A stretch of 64,000 nucleotides of DNA, taken from the NCBI GenBank assembly GCA_008729055.1, contig SDUX01000009.1, positions 752,806 to 816,805 on the forward strand, given 5' to 3'. The stretch comes from Pyropia haitanensis. Taxonomy: Eukaryota; Rhodophyta; Bangiophyceae; Bangiales; Bangiaceae. How positions within the stretch are numbered: the first letter of the stretch is position 1; each line of letters begins with the position of its first letter. Position numbers and translations under genes: made by a program. Shown here piece by piece: positions 1-8,866 of this stretch. A model generated the notes under the pieces. It was not told the origin of the DNA, made no database searches, and saw nothing but the letters and a program-made list of their open reading frames with translations.

Positions 1-361
1 CACTGCCCCCCCCCCGACGGCGGCAAGTTGTCGCCGTGGGCGGTGGTCGCCGGCTGATGCGCCGCCTCTGCTGAGGTTCGCGGCATGTTGCTGCTGCTGG
101 CGTCGGCGGTTTTTTTTTTTTTTTCCTATCTCTTTGCCGGTCACTACGCTCATATACGGCGCTGCTCGCACCGGCTCTCTCCTCGGTCCCCCGCCCGCGC
201 ACACACACACACACACCTATCTCGGTGCCCCGCGTGCAGGGCAGACCCACACCACACTACGTGCCCCCGCCGTCAGTGGCGGTACGCCACTCGCCGACCG
301 CCAAGGTGCCCGCCGGCTTGATCCGCTCCGCTCAATCCGCACCCCCCAGTGCCGCCCGTTG
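1..361. other. Left-edge non-coding sequence with short simple repeats
   Basis: No protein family is recognisable here. The stretch contains a run of 15 T at 110-124 and a (CA)n microsatellite at 200-216. It leads into the 30-bp tandem array that begins at 362. Open frames across it are low-complexity by-products. Confidence 0.6.
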
Positions 362-580
362 ATTGGCCAGATCGATGGCAACACATTTACCATTGGCCAG
401 ATTGATGGCAACACTTTTACCATTAACCAGATCGATGGCAACACTTTTACCATTGGCCAGATCGATGGCAACACTTTTACCATTGGCCAGATCGATGGCA
501 ACACTTTTACCATTGGCCAGATCGATGGCAACACTTTTACCATTGGCCAGATCGATGGCAACACTTTTACCATTGGCCAG
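362..580. repeat. 30-bp minisatellite, seven copies plus a partial copy
   Basis: Seven 30-bp units (362-571) and a 9-bp partial unit (572-580) follow head to tail. Each starts ATTGGCCAG (ATTAACCAG in the third copy) and ends CTTTTACC. Most units are identical and a few carry one or two substitutions, so the array is recently homogenised. The 30-bp length keeps one frame open (a 10-residue repeat), but there is no sign of a gene. Most units carry ATTGG, the reverse complement of CCAAT. Confidence 0.95.
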
Positions 581-839
581 TCGCGTGCCGCACCGTCAAC
601 CGCCCCCGGCGTGGCGCCCGCGCCATAGACTGGCATGGCCCCGCCACCCAACGGGGCGCCCCGCCCCGCCCGGCCCCCAGGGCTGCCCTAGTGCCCCACA
701 CCAAGCGGGGCCGACGTAGGGTAAGCCCCGTCTGTAGCGGCCCCGCCTACGGGCGTCCCGCCGTGGTCGGCGGCATCGTCCGCGTCGTCCGCGCTGCGCG
801 TAGCACCGCCCACGTCCGCTGACACCCCAGCGTCGGGGG

Positions 840-1680
840 GGGCAGATGCAGTGCCCTGCGCGCCCGCCAACAACCACCACCGCCACCGTGTCGAGGTGGT
901 GGTGCGCGGGGCGGGCACACCCCCCACTCGCCGCCACCCCCAACCCACCCACCACCACCACCTGGGTGCGGCGGCGTGTGGGGGGAGCTGGTCTCCCGCC
1001 GCCCCACCACCACCACTGCCACCATGTCGGGTTGGTGGTGTGGAGGGTGGGCGCAGTGGCCTCTCGCCGCCACCCGCCGCCCAGCCACCACCACCAGCTG
1101 GGTGCGGCGGCGTCCGGGGGGAGCTGGTCTCCCGCCGCACCACCACCACCACTGCCACCGTGCCGGGTTGGTGGTGCACCGGGCGGGCACACCCCCCGAT
1201 CGCCGCCACCCCCCACCCACCCACCACCACCAGCTCTGCGGGGCGGCGTGCGCGGGGGCTCGGCCTGGCGCCGCCCCACAACCACCACTGCCACCGTGTC
1301 GAGGTGGTGGTGTGGAAAGTGGGCGCAGTGGTCTCTCGCCGCCACCCCCCACTCACGCACCACCACCAGCTGGGTGCGGCGGCGTGCGCGGGGGAGTTTG
1401 TTAGGGGCCGCTCTACCACCACCACTGCCACCGTGTCGGGGTGGTGGTGTGGACGGCGGGCACAAGCCCCACTCGCCGCCACCCCCCACCCACCCACCGA
1501 CCATCTGCAGCTGGGCGCGGCGGTGTGTGGGGGGAGTTGGCTTCCCGCCGCACCACCACCACCACTGCCACCGTGTCGGGCACCTCCCCCACTCGCCGAC
1601 ACCCCGCACCCACCCACCACCATCAGCTGGGCGCGGCGGCGCGTGGAAGCAGCTGGCCTCCCCCCGCATGCAAGCGCCTA
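840..1680. repeat. About 136-bp tandem repeat, six diverged copies
   Basis: The anchor GCCACCRTG recurs at 882, 1018, 1154, 1290, 1427 and 1567, so the spacing is 136, 136, 136, 137 and 140 bp. Each unit carries a CCACCACCAC block, a complementary GGTGGTGGTG block, a CGCCGCCACCC block and a GGTGCGGCGGCG block. The units are recognisably similar but diverged. This is a satellite-like array, and the overlapping open frames on both strands follow from the triplet-rich composition. Confidence 0.85.
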
Positions 1681-1982
1681 GGGACGATCTCCACCATGCC
1701 GCACGCGTGGTGCATATGCGCACCGATCTCCGCCGCTATCGATCGCTGTCCTTGCTGTTCATGTGCACTGAGTGCAGGAACCCCACCACTGACACAATTC
1801 GACCCCGACCTAGGACACTTGACTACCACGTGCCCCCTGACGCCACCTGCGACAAAAAGTGCGACACGGGCACACAGTGATGCACAGTCGAGTCGCAAGA
1901 ATAGCCGGCTGCCTACGTATCTCTCCACCGCTCCCCGCTCGCTCACCTCTGGCAGCAACCCTAATCACTACCCCAGACAGTC
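1681..1982. other. Non-coding sequence before the retrotransposon
   Basis: About 300 bp of less repetitive sequence between the 136-bp array and the Copia insertion. No coding or RNA feature is recognisable. It ends at the 5-bp target site GTTCC (1983-1987), which is repeated at 8862-8866 on the other side of the element. Confidence 0.55.
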
Positions 1983-1987
1983 GTTCC

Positions 1988-2577
1988 TGTGATTACGCCG
2001 CTGCGGGGGGGCGTGCGCTGCCCCGCACCCTCGTGCCGCGCGGCGAGGCGAGACTCGGACCCAGCCATGTGACCGATGATTGGGCGCTGGACCGGATCCT
2101 GCCAAGATTGTGGGGGACACGCGTTTGCGTTTGGTCAGACCTCGGCGGGGTGTGACCGAACATCAATGATGTTTGGTCAAACCCCCGGTGATGGCTGACA
2201 GATTGGGTCGGGCCGATTGGCTCGATTATGTGTTTCGCCAGGCCGTGATTGGCCGGTTTGTGCATTGTTTTGCTTGAGTGGAAGGGGGTGATTCGCGGGT
2301 GTTGTCCACAATAGGTGGGCTGATGGCCGTGTGGAGAGGGGGGGCTAGACTTGCGTCTGTGGGCGTGTCGGGGGCGCTCACCGCCGCGTGCGGCGGACCT
2401 GCCGCCGCGTGCGGGGCGGGGTATAAGAGCACCCGGCCGCGCACCTGAGTGCCGGGCGCCCTCGGCCCGGCAGACTAGACATTGGAACTCGCCACCCCGC
2501 GTTGGGGTGTCGGGTCGCCGGTGTCTGGCCTCGTGGGGTACACTGCGTTTTTCTCCACATCCTCGCCGATACTCACA
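1988..2577 (+). repeat. 5' LTR of the Copia element
   Basis: 590 bp, TG...CA ended, with 5-bp terminal inverted repeats TGTGA/TCACA. The U3 part carries three ATTGG (inverted CCAAT) motifs and a TATA box about 435 bp in. R plus U5 would therefore be short, roughly 125 bp. Confidence 0.97.
2422..2427 (+). promoter_or_regulatory. LTR TATA box
   Basis: TATAAG directly follows a GC-rich GGGGCGGGG block and lies downstream of three ATTGG motifs. This is a plausible RNA polymerase II core promoter for the genomic transcript. The same motif is at 8706-8711 in the 3' LTR, where it could drive read-out into the flank. The start site is not visible from sequence. Confidence 0.7.
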
Positions 2578-3314
2578 ATCGCGATTTCCGTGCCGGCGAG
2601 CAGGACGCGCGTTGCACCGCCGGGCGCGCCGGGTGTGCTGGGGTTGCCCGTGCGTGCGTGCATTGCGAGACACCGCGTTGCCCCTGTGCGGACGCTTTCC
2701 GATTACCCTGCCCCTCCCCCGTAACGGGTCTTGACTCCCCCACGACGTGGGGGTTCCTTTCCTTGGGGGAGGCTTGGTCACGTTGATCTGGCGCGTGGCT
2801 CGTCCTCTTTCGGGGAAGGCATTGCCGCTGAAACCTGGAGTCGGGTCGCCCGTGTCGAGGCCAGTGACGGAGGTGTGCGTGTGGCGACCCGGGAGAGCGA
2901 CGAGGCAGATTTCCCTTGCACTAGCGGACGGGCACACTGGTACCACACGTGCGCGTCTCGGTGTGTAGCTCCGTGCGGGCCAACGCGAGTGCCGCGGCGT
3001 GCGCGTACGTGCTCGTGTACTTGCGGGAGCTGGACCTTGGTGTGCGGGGGGAGCTGGACCTTGGTGTGCGGGGGGAGCTGGACCTCGGCGTGCGGGGGGG
3101 AGCTGGACCTCGGTGTGCGTGGGGGGACACTCGATTGCTTGTGTCAATTGGGGGGTGGGCCGGTTCGCGTGGCCCTCGCGCCCTGGATCAACACAAGAAG
3201 GCACAAGGTCAAGGTCAAGCCCAAGATCAAGGTGGTGGTCAAGGTCAAGCCCAAGACCAAGGTGGTGGTCAAGGTCAAGCACGACTTTGAGAGGACCCTG
3301 TTGCGCTTGTCGCC
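2578..3314 (+). other. Copia 5' leader with tandem repeats and a palindrome
   Basis: 737 bp between the 5' LTR and the Gag start. It holds a near-perfect palindrome (CCCCCACG, A, CGTGGGGG; 2737-2753). It also holds four 24-25-bp units starting GAGCTGGACC at 3027, 3051, 3075 and 3100, and two and a third 30-bp units starting AAGGTCAAGC at 3211, 3241 and 3271. The hairpin could serve dimerisation or packaging, but this is inference. The leader has no conserved coding content. Confidence 0.8.
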
Positions 3315-5051
3315 ATGTCAACCGAAAGTAACCCCCCTCCGGCTTTTATGCCTCGCGCAATCATGGCGCAAATGTCCGAGATGCAGCAGGGGCTGATCAT
3401 GGCCGTGCGTGCACTGACTGCGGACGCAGAAGAGGACCAAGTCACCGGAGAAGAGTTGCGGGCGCAACTGGCGGACCTGTACCCGCCCACGGTCCTCTTG
3501 GGCCCTGACATGATGCGCCAACCTTTCATCCATCAGCAGCTGCTAGCCTGGCTTCGCACCCACGAAGTCTACCTCGGGGGGACTGAAGACATGCGGAGCG
3601 TCAAGCGGCTCGCTGCTACGCTGTATCCGGCTGGTGGGGACAAGGTGGCGGCACAGCAGATATTGGCCAACATTGACAACTGCAACGAGAGCCTGTGCCG
3701 GTACGCCACCGCGCCGGGGGCGTATGGTCGGACTGCCGGCCCAGAGGGGTTTGTGTCCACTCCTCCCTCTGGGGCTCGCTCTGCTGCTCTTGCCGACGCT
3801 TCGGCAGCAAGTGACGACCGCGACGACGTCCCGCCGCCCAACCTGGGGACCCAAGACGCCCGGTCGGGACTGCCACCGCTCGCGTCGTTTGGGCGCCCAG
3901 CGAACCAGGGGAACGTCGCGGGCGGTCGACCCCAGATTGACCTAGGGCCGACGCACTCGGGGCATGGGGCGGACTCTATGGATGCGACGGACAACACCTT
4001 GGCGCACCGCATCTCGCTACGCTTTAAGGACAGCAGCTCCAAGTTCTCTGGTGACCCCAACGAGTGCCTCGACGATTTCGTGGCCGATTATGAGCTGGTG
4101 TGCCGCGACTACGGGCTGTCACGCATGCAGATGCTGCGTTACTTCTACAACCTCCTTAGTGGCGACGCGAAGCGATTCTACCTAAACGAGCTCGTCCATG
4201 TCGTTGACACCTACGATTCGATGGTCATGCGCCTCCGAAACGAGTACCACTCCGACGTGCGCCAGAGCCAGGCGCGCAACAAGCTGGCGTCCTTGCGCAT
4301 GAAGGCGTTTGAGTCCAAGGGAATGTCGGTCGAGGCGGCGTTGACGTCGACGTACCAGGCGGTCCTAACGGGCTCAAAGCTTCTCCCACCGTCGCACTCC
4401 GGTGAGGTGTTTCGAGTTGAATATCTTCGAGATGCGGTGGTTGGCTACGATTGGGCCACGGAGCCGTTGAGCCGTGTATCCACTCACAAGCTCGGGTTCC
4501 AGAAGCTGTATGGAGAGCTGCAGGCCGCCCTCTTCCAGCACCAGGAGGCCAAGCGTGCTCGGATCCAGGACGCCGCGTCGGGCGTCGCCACCAAGATGGA
4601 CGACGACAACGAGGTCAGCACGTTTTATCAAGGCCAAGGCCGGTATGAGCGCAAGCATGTGGGAGTTGGGAACCGTGCTGTGCAGCAGTCGACGGGGCGA
4701 TTTAACCCCCTCTCAATTATGGGGTGTTTCAATTGTGACAACCCCAAGCACACCATCAACGACTGCCCGCTGCCGCGGGACGTCGCGCGAGCTGCCCTTA
4801 AGCGCCTCGAGTACCTGTCCAAGCGCAAGGCGGGGCGGGGCGCAACTGCTCAAGTACTGTTTGAGCTATGCACGCAGATTAACGAGACTGCTGCCACGGT
4901 AGCAGAGGCGGTCAACTCGGAGGAGGATGCCCCCAAACCACCGGAAGATCTCGAGCCCGACACACTCTTTGCTGCTCTGGTGAGTGGGTCTGCTACTGTC
5001 GACGCGGAAGAAGGCGACAATGATGGGCAGGTTTTTGCTCAGAGGGATTGA
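3315..5051 (+). CDS. gag: Copia Gag polyprotein
   Basis: A 578-residue ORF starting at the first ATG after the leader. It encodes the structural protein that packages element RNA into virus-like particles. A capsid-like helical region occupies about residues 230-420 and includes KFSGDPNECLDDF and a YFYNLLSGDAKRFY block typical of retrotransposon Gag. A single CCHC zinc knuckle (C-x2-C-x4-H-x4-C, CFNC...H...C) lies near residues 471-484 and would bind nucleic acid. The N-terminal 200 residues are low in complexity. The stop TGA (5049-5051) lies inside the open Pol frame, so Pol must be made by a -1 frameshift or separate initiation. No stops or frame breaks interrupt the ORF. Confidence 0.95.
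   Translation: MSTESNPPPAFMPRAIMAQMSEMQQGLIMAVRALTADAEEDQVTGEELRAQLADLYPPTVLLGPDMMRQPFIHQQLLAWLRTHEVYLGGTEDMRSVKRLAATLYPAGGDKVAAQQILANIDNCNESLCRYATAPGAYGRTAGPEGFVSTPPSGARSAALADASAASDDRDDVPPPNLGTQDARSGLPPLASFGRPANQGNVAGGRPQIDLGPTHSGHGADSMDATDNTLAHRISLRFKDSSSKFSGDPNECLDDFVADYELVCRDYGLSRMQMLRYFYNLLSGDAKRFYLNELVHVVDTYDSMVMRLRNEYHSDVRQSQARNKLASLRMKAFESKGMSVEAALTSTYQAVLTGSKLLPPSHSGEVFRVEYLRDAVVGYDWATEPLSRVSTHKLGFQKLYGELQAALFQHQEAKRARIQDAASGVATKMDDDNEVSTFYQGQGRYERKHVGVGNRAVQQSTGRFNPLSIMGCFNCDNPKHTINDCPLPRDVARAALKRLEYLSKRKAGRGATAQVLFELCTQINETAATVAEAVNSEEDAPKPPEDLEPDTLFAALVSGSATVDAEEGDNDGQVFAQRD
5024..5050 (+). promoter_or_regulatory. Candidate -1 frameshift window between Gag and Pol
   Basis: The Pol frame opens after an in-frame TGA at 5021-5023, and Gag ends at 5049-5051. 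A -1 shift must therefore occur within 5024-5050. That interval contains a run of five T at 5032-5036, read in Gag as GTT TTT GCT. It is not a textbook X-XXY-YYZ heptamer, because the P-site codon re-pairs poorly. No ATG opens the Pol frame here; its first near-cognate codon is a TTG at 5048. Confidence 0.55.
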
Positions 5052-8000
5052 CTAGTCGACCTTCCCTCAAGCACAGACTCAAGCGTCCACCCGACATATT
5101 TGTCGACAAGGAGATCATCACTTTACTGGACAAGGCCGAGAGATTCGAGGGTGCCTGCATGGACATCGGAGCGGAGAAGACGGTTGTCGGCAAGAGGCAG
5201 GCTGAGGCCTACCTTGCGAGCCACAACCCGGGTGTGACGCTGGGCAACAAGAGCGGGATGGTGTACCGGTTCGGTGGCGGGCGACATCCGTGTGTCGGGA
5301 CGGTGGCGGTGCGCATACCCATCACCGACAGCTTCATGATTTTGATTGAGATCGACGTGGTGGCTATCAACGTGCCGCTACTATTGGGACTTGACTTCCT
5401 CGACAGGCACAACATGTACGTGAACAACACAACCAACCGGCTCGTGTGCGTGAACGAGGGCATCCAAGTACCGTTGGTGCGCAAGATGGGGCACATTTTC
5501 TTCGAGTGGGAGGCGGAGATACTATACACCTTCCCGGAGCTGCAGCGCATTCACAAGCACTTTTTCCACGCCAACTCGGAGCGACTGTACGCTCTCATGA
5601 GGCGGGCCAAGATTGACGACGCGGTGCCGCTGACCCTCAAGCAGCTGCAGGATGTCGCTGACGCCTGTGACGTCTGTCAGCGCCTAGGGAAGGAGCCCAA
5701 CCGCTTTAGGGTGGCATTCCCCCACGAGGACGTGTGCTTCAACCGGCTAGTGCTGTTGGACCTCATGTTTCTGGAGGGGGAGGCCGTTCTACATGTGGTG
5801 GACGCCGACACCCTCTGGAGCGCGGCCGGTTTTATGGGCGATGGCCAGACGGCCGATGCCACGTGGGACCTATTCGTCAAGATTTGGGTGGCCGCGTATG
5901 TTGGATACCCACAAGAGCTGCACGTCGATCAAGGGCCGCAGCTGCAGGCACCGCAATGGAGGGCACGAGTTGAGGCGGCTGGCATCAAGCAACGGGACTC
6001 GGGTGTTGAGAGCCACAACTCCCTTGGTGCAGGTGAGCGCTACCATGCGTTTCTGCGCCAGATCTTCCGGCGCGTGCGTGCCGCGCACCCGACCATTGAC
6101 AAGGGTCAAGCCTTGTCCCTGTCCGTGTGGGCCATGAACCAGACAGCGGGGCCGATGGGTATCTCTCCAGTTCTCCTCGTGTTTGGCATCAACCCCCGCA
6201 TGCCGGTCAACCCCGTCGACTTGCCGATGCAGCGGGAGCGGAACAAGGCGTTGGTGGAGGCCCGCGCGGACATGGTCAAGCACGTCGCTCGTGCGCGGCT
6301 AAGTACTGCCGTACGGCGCAACGTCCCGAAGGCGTCCAACACCGAGATCAGCCCGGGCATGCGCGTCCTCGTGTACCGCGAGAAGCCTGTGGACGAGTGG
6401 CAAGGCCCGTACACGGTGCAGGGTCACGATGGCAAGCAAGTGTGGCTGGACATCAACGATCGCCTCAAGTTGTTTTCAATTGACAAAGTCAAGGAGTACT
6501 TACCGCCTCTTGAGACGACCGAGGAGACGCCAGCCGACGTCGCGACTGATACTGTTGGCAACGAGGACATGGGCAACGTCGTCGACGCTATCATCGCTGG
6601 GGACACCTTGGTGTGCAGCCTGGGCCAGCGCCTGGGGTACATTCAAGAGAGGGCCTACCGCGACACTCAGGCCGAGGCAGAGACGCCCTCCCGGATTTTC
6701 AAGACTGAGGTCCTCAAGCCAGAGGACCCTCGGGTTTCAACAGCTGAGGCTAAGGCTGCGAGGCTGGAGGAGGCCAGCGGACTCGTGAAGCGTGGGGCAT
6801 TCAAGAAGGTGCGAAGAGACTCGCTGCCTGCTGACGCGTCCATCCTCAAGGGCCGCTTTGTCGACGCGATCAAGCACGTGGGGACGAACAACGCCAAGTT
6901 TAAGTCGCGCTACGTCCTCCAGGGGCACAACGACAAGGAGAAGCCTTTTATCGTCCACAACATCTCCACCTTGCGCCAGAGTTCCACCAAGATTATCTTG
7001 TCGACCAGTGCCGTGCTCAATTTTCGCATCTTTTCGCACGACGTGAACCAGGCGTACCTGCAGAGCAAGGAGAGACTCACGCGTACCATCTACCTGCAGC
7101 CGCGCCCAGCCGATGCCGAGCTGTTTGGCGTCGGTGACGGCGAGGTACTGCTGCTCCTCCTGCCCTTATATGGGATGTGCGACGCTGGAGACTACTGGGC
7201 GGTGACCTTAACGGGTCACGTTAAGGACGACCTGGGTATGGTCCCCCTGACGGGAGATCCGTCACTCTTCATCAAGGAGGAGAATGGGCGCACGGTGGGA
7301 CTGTTGGGCGGTTATGTTGACGACCTGCTGAACGGCGGCGATGAGTCATTCCAGACCTTGACCCAGCAGACGCTGGAAACGTTCGAGTCCAAGCCGCGGG
7401 TGTGGGACAACCTCGAGTTTGTGGGCGCGTTTCTCAAGACGCTGGACGGGTCGCCGCGATGTTTCGTGCTCAGCCAGGAGTCCTACGTCGCAGCGGCGAG
7501 CAAGCTGCCAACCGACATCTCCTTTGACGCCTTTGTGTCTGCCCGAGCGGGGTTTGGATGGCTGGCTCACAGCAGGCCCGATCTCTGCTGTGCTATCAAC
7601 CGGGCTGCACAAGTGACCGCCGAGACCTTCTGCGAGCGCCACGTGCGGGAACTGAACAAGGCTATCAAGTACGCCCACAGTACCAAGGACTTAGGGCTGA
7701 CCTATGGACCCCTGAGCCGAGAGACGCTGCACCTGCGCGCCTACTCTGATGCGTCTTTTGCCAACAATGACGATCTCTCATCCCAGCTCGGTTACATTGT
7801 GATGCTTTGCGACGGGGACAACAACTGCCACGTGCTGAGCTACTCCAGCAAGAAGGCGCGGCGTGTGGTGCGGAGCATTATGGCAGGGGAGGTCTACGCC
7901 TTTGCAGACGCGTTTGACACCGCGTTCATCCTCAAGCACGACCTAGAGCGCATTTATCACCAGCACCTACCGCTTGTGATGCTCACGGACTCGAAGCAGA

Positions 8001-8275
8001 TGTTTGACGTCATTACGCGGGCGTCGCACACCACGGAGAAGCGGCTAATGATTGACGTGGCCGCGGCGCGGGAGGCCTACAACCGCCACGAGATATCCAA
8101 CGTGGGGCTGGTTCAATCCGAGCACAACATTGCCGATGGGCTGACCAAGCCGGGTCAGTGTGCGGCGCTGAGCGCCATGATGAAGACGGCCAAGGACGTC
8201 AACCCTGTGCAGCAGTGGATTACGCGCACCGACGCGTCGCCGCGGCACTCGGGTGTGGAAAACCCGGGAGTGTGA
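5024..8275 (+). CDS. pol: Copia Pol: protease, integrase, RT, RNase H
   Basis: About 1075 residues counted from the TTG at 5048. The retropepsin-like protease has catalytic Asp39 in DIGA and a hydrophobic LLLGLDFL motif near 111-118. The integrase zinc finger has His169-174 with Cys207 and Cys210. Its core has Asp238, Asp294 and Glu330, giving D-x55-D-x35-E, followed by a WQGPY module near 451-455. The reverse transcriptase has Asp665 in HDVNQAYL and YVDD at 756-759. The RNase H has Asp901, Glu948 and Asp981. Integrase before RT places it in Copia. The protease motif DIGA differs from the usual D[ST]GA. The stop TGA overlaps the first bases of the 3' LTR. Every catalytic residue expected is present. 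Confidence 0.97.
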   Translation, partial: WAGFCSEGLTSRPSLKHRLKRPPDIFVDKEIITLLDKAERFEGACMDIGAEKTVVGKRQAEAYLASHNPGVTLGNKSGMVYRFGGGRHPCVGTVAVRIPITDSFMILIEIDVVAINVPLLLGLDFLDRHNMYVNNTTNRLVCVNEGIQVPLVRKMGHIFFEWEAEILYTFPELQRIHKHFFHANSERLYALMRRAKIDDAVPLTLKQLQDVADACDVCQRLGKEPNRFRVAFPHEDVCFNRLVLLDLMFLEGEAVLHVVDADTLWSAAGFMGDGQTADATWDLFVKIWVAAYVGYPQELHVDQGPQLQAPQWRARVEAAGIKQRDSGVESHNSLGAGERYHAFLRQIFRRVRAAHPTIDKGQALSLSVWAMNQTAGPMGISPVLLVFGINPRMPVNPVDLPMQRERNKALVEARADMVKHVARARLSTAVRRNVPKASNTEISPGMRVLVYREKPVDEWQGPYTVQGHDGKQVWLDINDRLKLFSIDKVKEYLPPLETTEETPADVATDTVGNEDMGNVVDAIIAGDTLVCSLGQRLGYIQERAYRDTQAEAETPSRIFKTEVLKPEDPRVSTAEAKAARLEEASGLVKRGAFKKVRRDSLPADASILKGRFVDAIKHVGTNNAKFKSRYVLQGHNDKEKPFIVHNISTLRQSSTKIILSTSAVLNFRIFSHDVNQAYLQSKERLTRTIYLQPRPADAELFGVGDGEVLLLLLPLYGMCDAGDYWAVTLTGHVKDDLGMVPLTGDPSLFIKEENGRTVGLLGGYVDDLLNGGDESFQTLTQQTLETFESKPRVWDNLEFVGAFLKTLDGSPRCFVLSQESYVAAASKLPTDISFDAFVSARAGFGWLAHSRPDLCCAINRAAQVTAETFCERHVRELNKAIKYAHSTKDLGLTYGPLSRETLHLRAYSDASFANNDDLSSQLGYIVMLCDGDNNCHVLSYSSKKARRVVRSIMAGEVYAFADAFDTAFILKHDLERIYHQHLPLVMLTDSKQMFDVITRASHTTEKRLMIDVAAAREAYNRHEISNVGLVQSEHNIADGLTKPGQCAALSAMMKTAKDVNPVQQWITRTDASPRHSGVENPGV

Positions 8276-8861
8276 TTACGCCGCTGCGGGGGGGGCGTGC
8301 GCTGCCCCGCACCCTCGTGCCGCGCGGCGAGGCGAGACTCGGACCCAGCCATGTGACCGATGATTGGGCGCTGGACCGGATCCTGCCAAGATTGTGGGGG
8401 ACACGCGTTTGCGTTTGGTCAGACCTCGGCGGGGTGTGACCGAACATCAATGATGTTTGGTCAAACCCCCGGTGATGGCTGACAGATTGGGTCGGGCCGA
8501 TTGGCTCGATTATGTGTTTCGCCAGGCCGTGATTGGCCGGTTTGTGCATTGTTTTGCTTGAGTGGAAGGGGGTGATTCGCGGGTGTTGTCCACAATAGGT
8601 GGGCTGATGGCCGTGTGGAGAGGGGGGGCTAGACTTGCGTCTGTGGGCGTGTCGGGGGCGCTCACCGCCGCGTGCGGCGGACCTGCCGCCGCGTGCGGGG
8701 CGGGGTATAAGAGCACCCGGCCGCGCACCTGAGTGCCGGGCGCCCTCGGCCCGGCAGACTAGACATTGGAACTCGCCACCCCGCGTTGGGGTGTCGGGTC
8801 GCCGGTGTCTGGCCTCGTGGGGTACACTGCGTTTTTCTCCACATCCTCGCCGATACTCACA
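8271..8861 (+). repeat. 3' LTR of the Copia element
   Basis: 591 bp. It appears identical to the 5' LTR except for one extra G in the G run near the start (8 versus 7). It supplies the Pol stop codon and presumably the polyadenylation site. It is followed immediately by the GTTCC target duplication at 8862-8866. Confidence 0.97.
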
Positions 8862-8866
8862 GTTCC

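Larger units (their letters stand above)
1988..8861 (+). mobile_element. Complete Ty1/Copia LTR retrotransposon
   Basis: A full-length element bounded by direct LTRs (1988-2577 and 8271-8861) that begin TGTGA and end TCACA. It is flanked by a 5-bp target-site duplication GTTCC at 1983-1987 and 8862-8866. The order 5' LTR, leader, Gag with a CCHC knuckle, then Pol with protease, integrase, reverse transcriptase and RNase H is diagnostic of the Copia superfamily (Pseudoviridae). By eye the LTRs differ only by one G in a G run near the start. Both ORFs are uninterrupted. I infer a very recent insertion that may still be autonomous. I did not recognise a primer-binding site matching the initiator-Met tRNA 3' end. 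The purine tract before the 3' LTR (8257-8270) is short and imperfect. Confidence 0.97.

Noticed and set aside
596..1880. Long overlapping ORFs on both strands (up to 375 codons)
   Set aside because: They are generated by the 136-bp triplet-rich tandem array. Opposite strands are equally open, and no domain is present.
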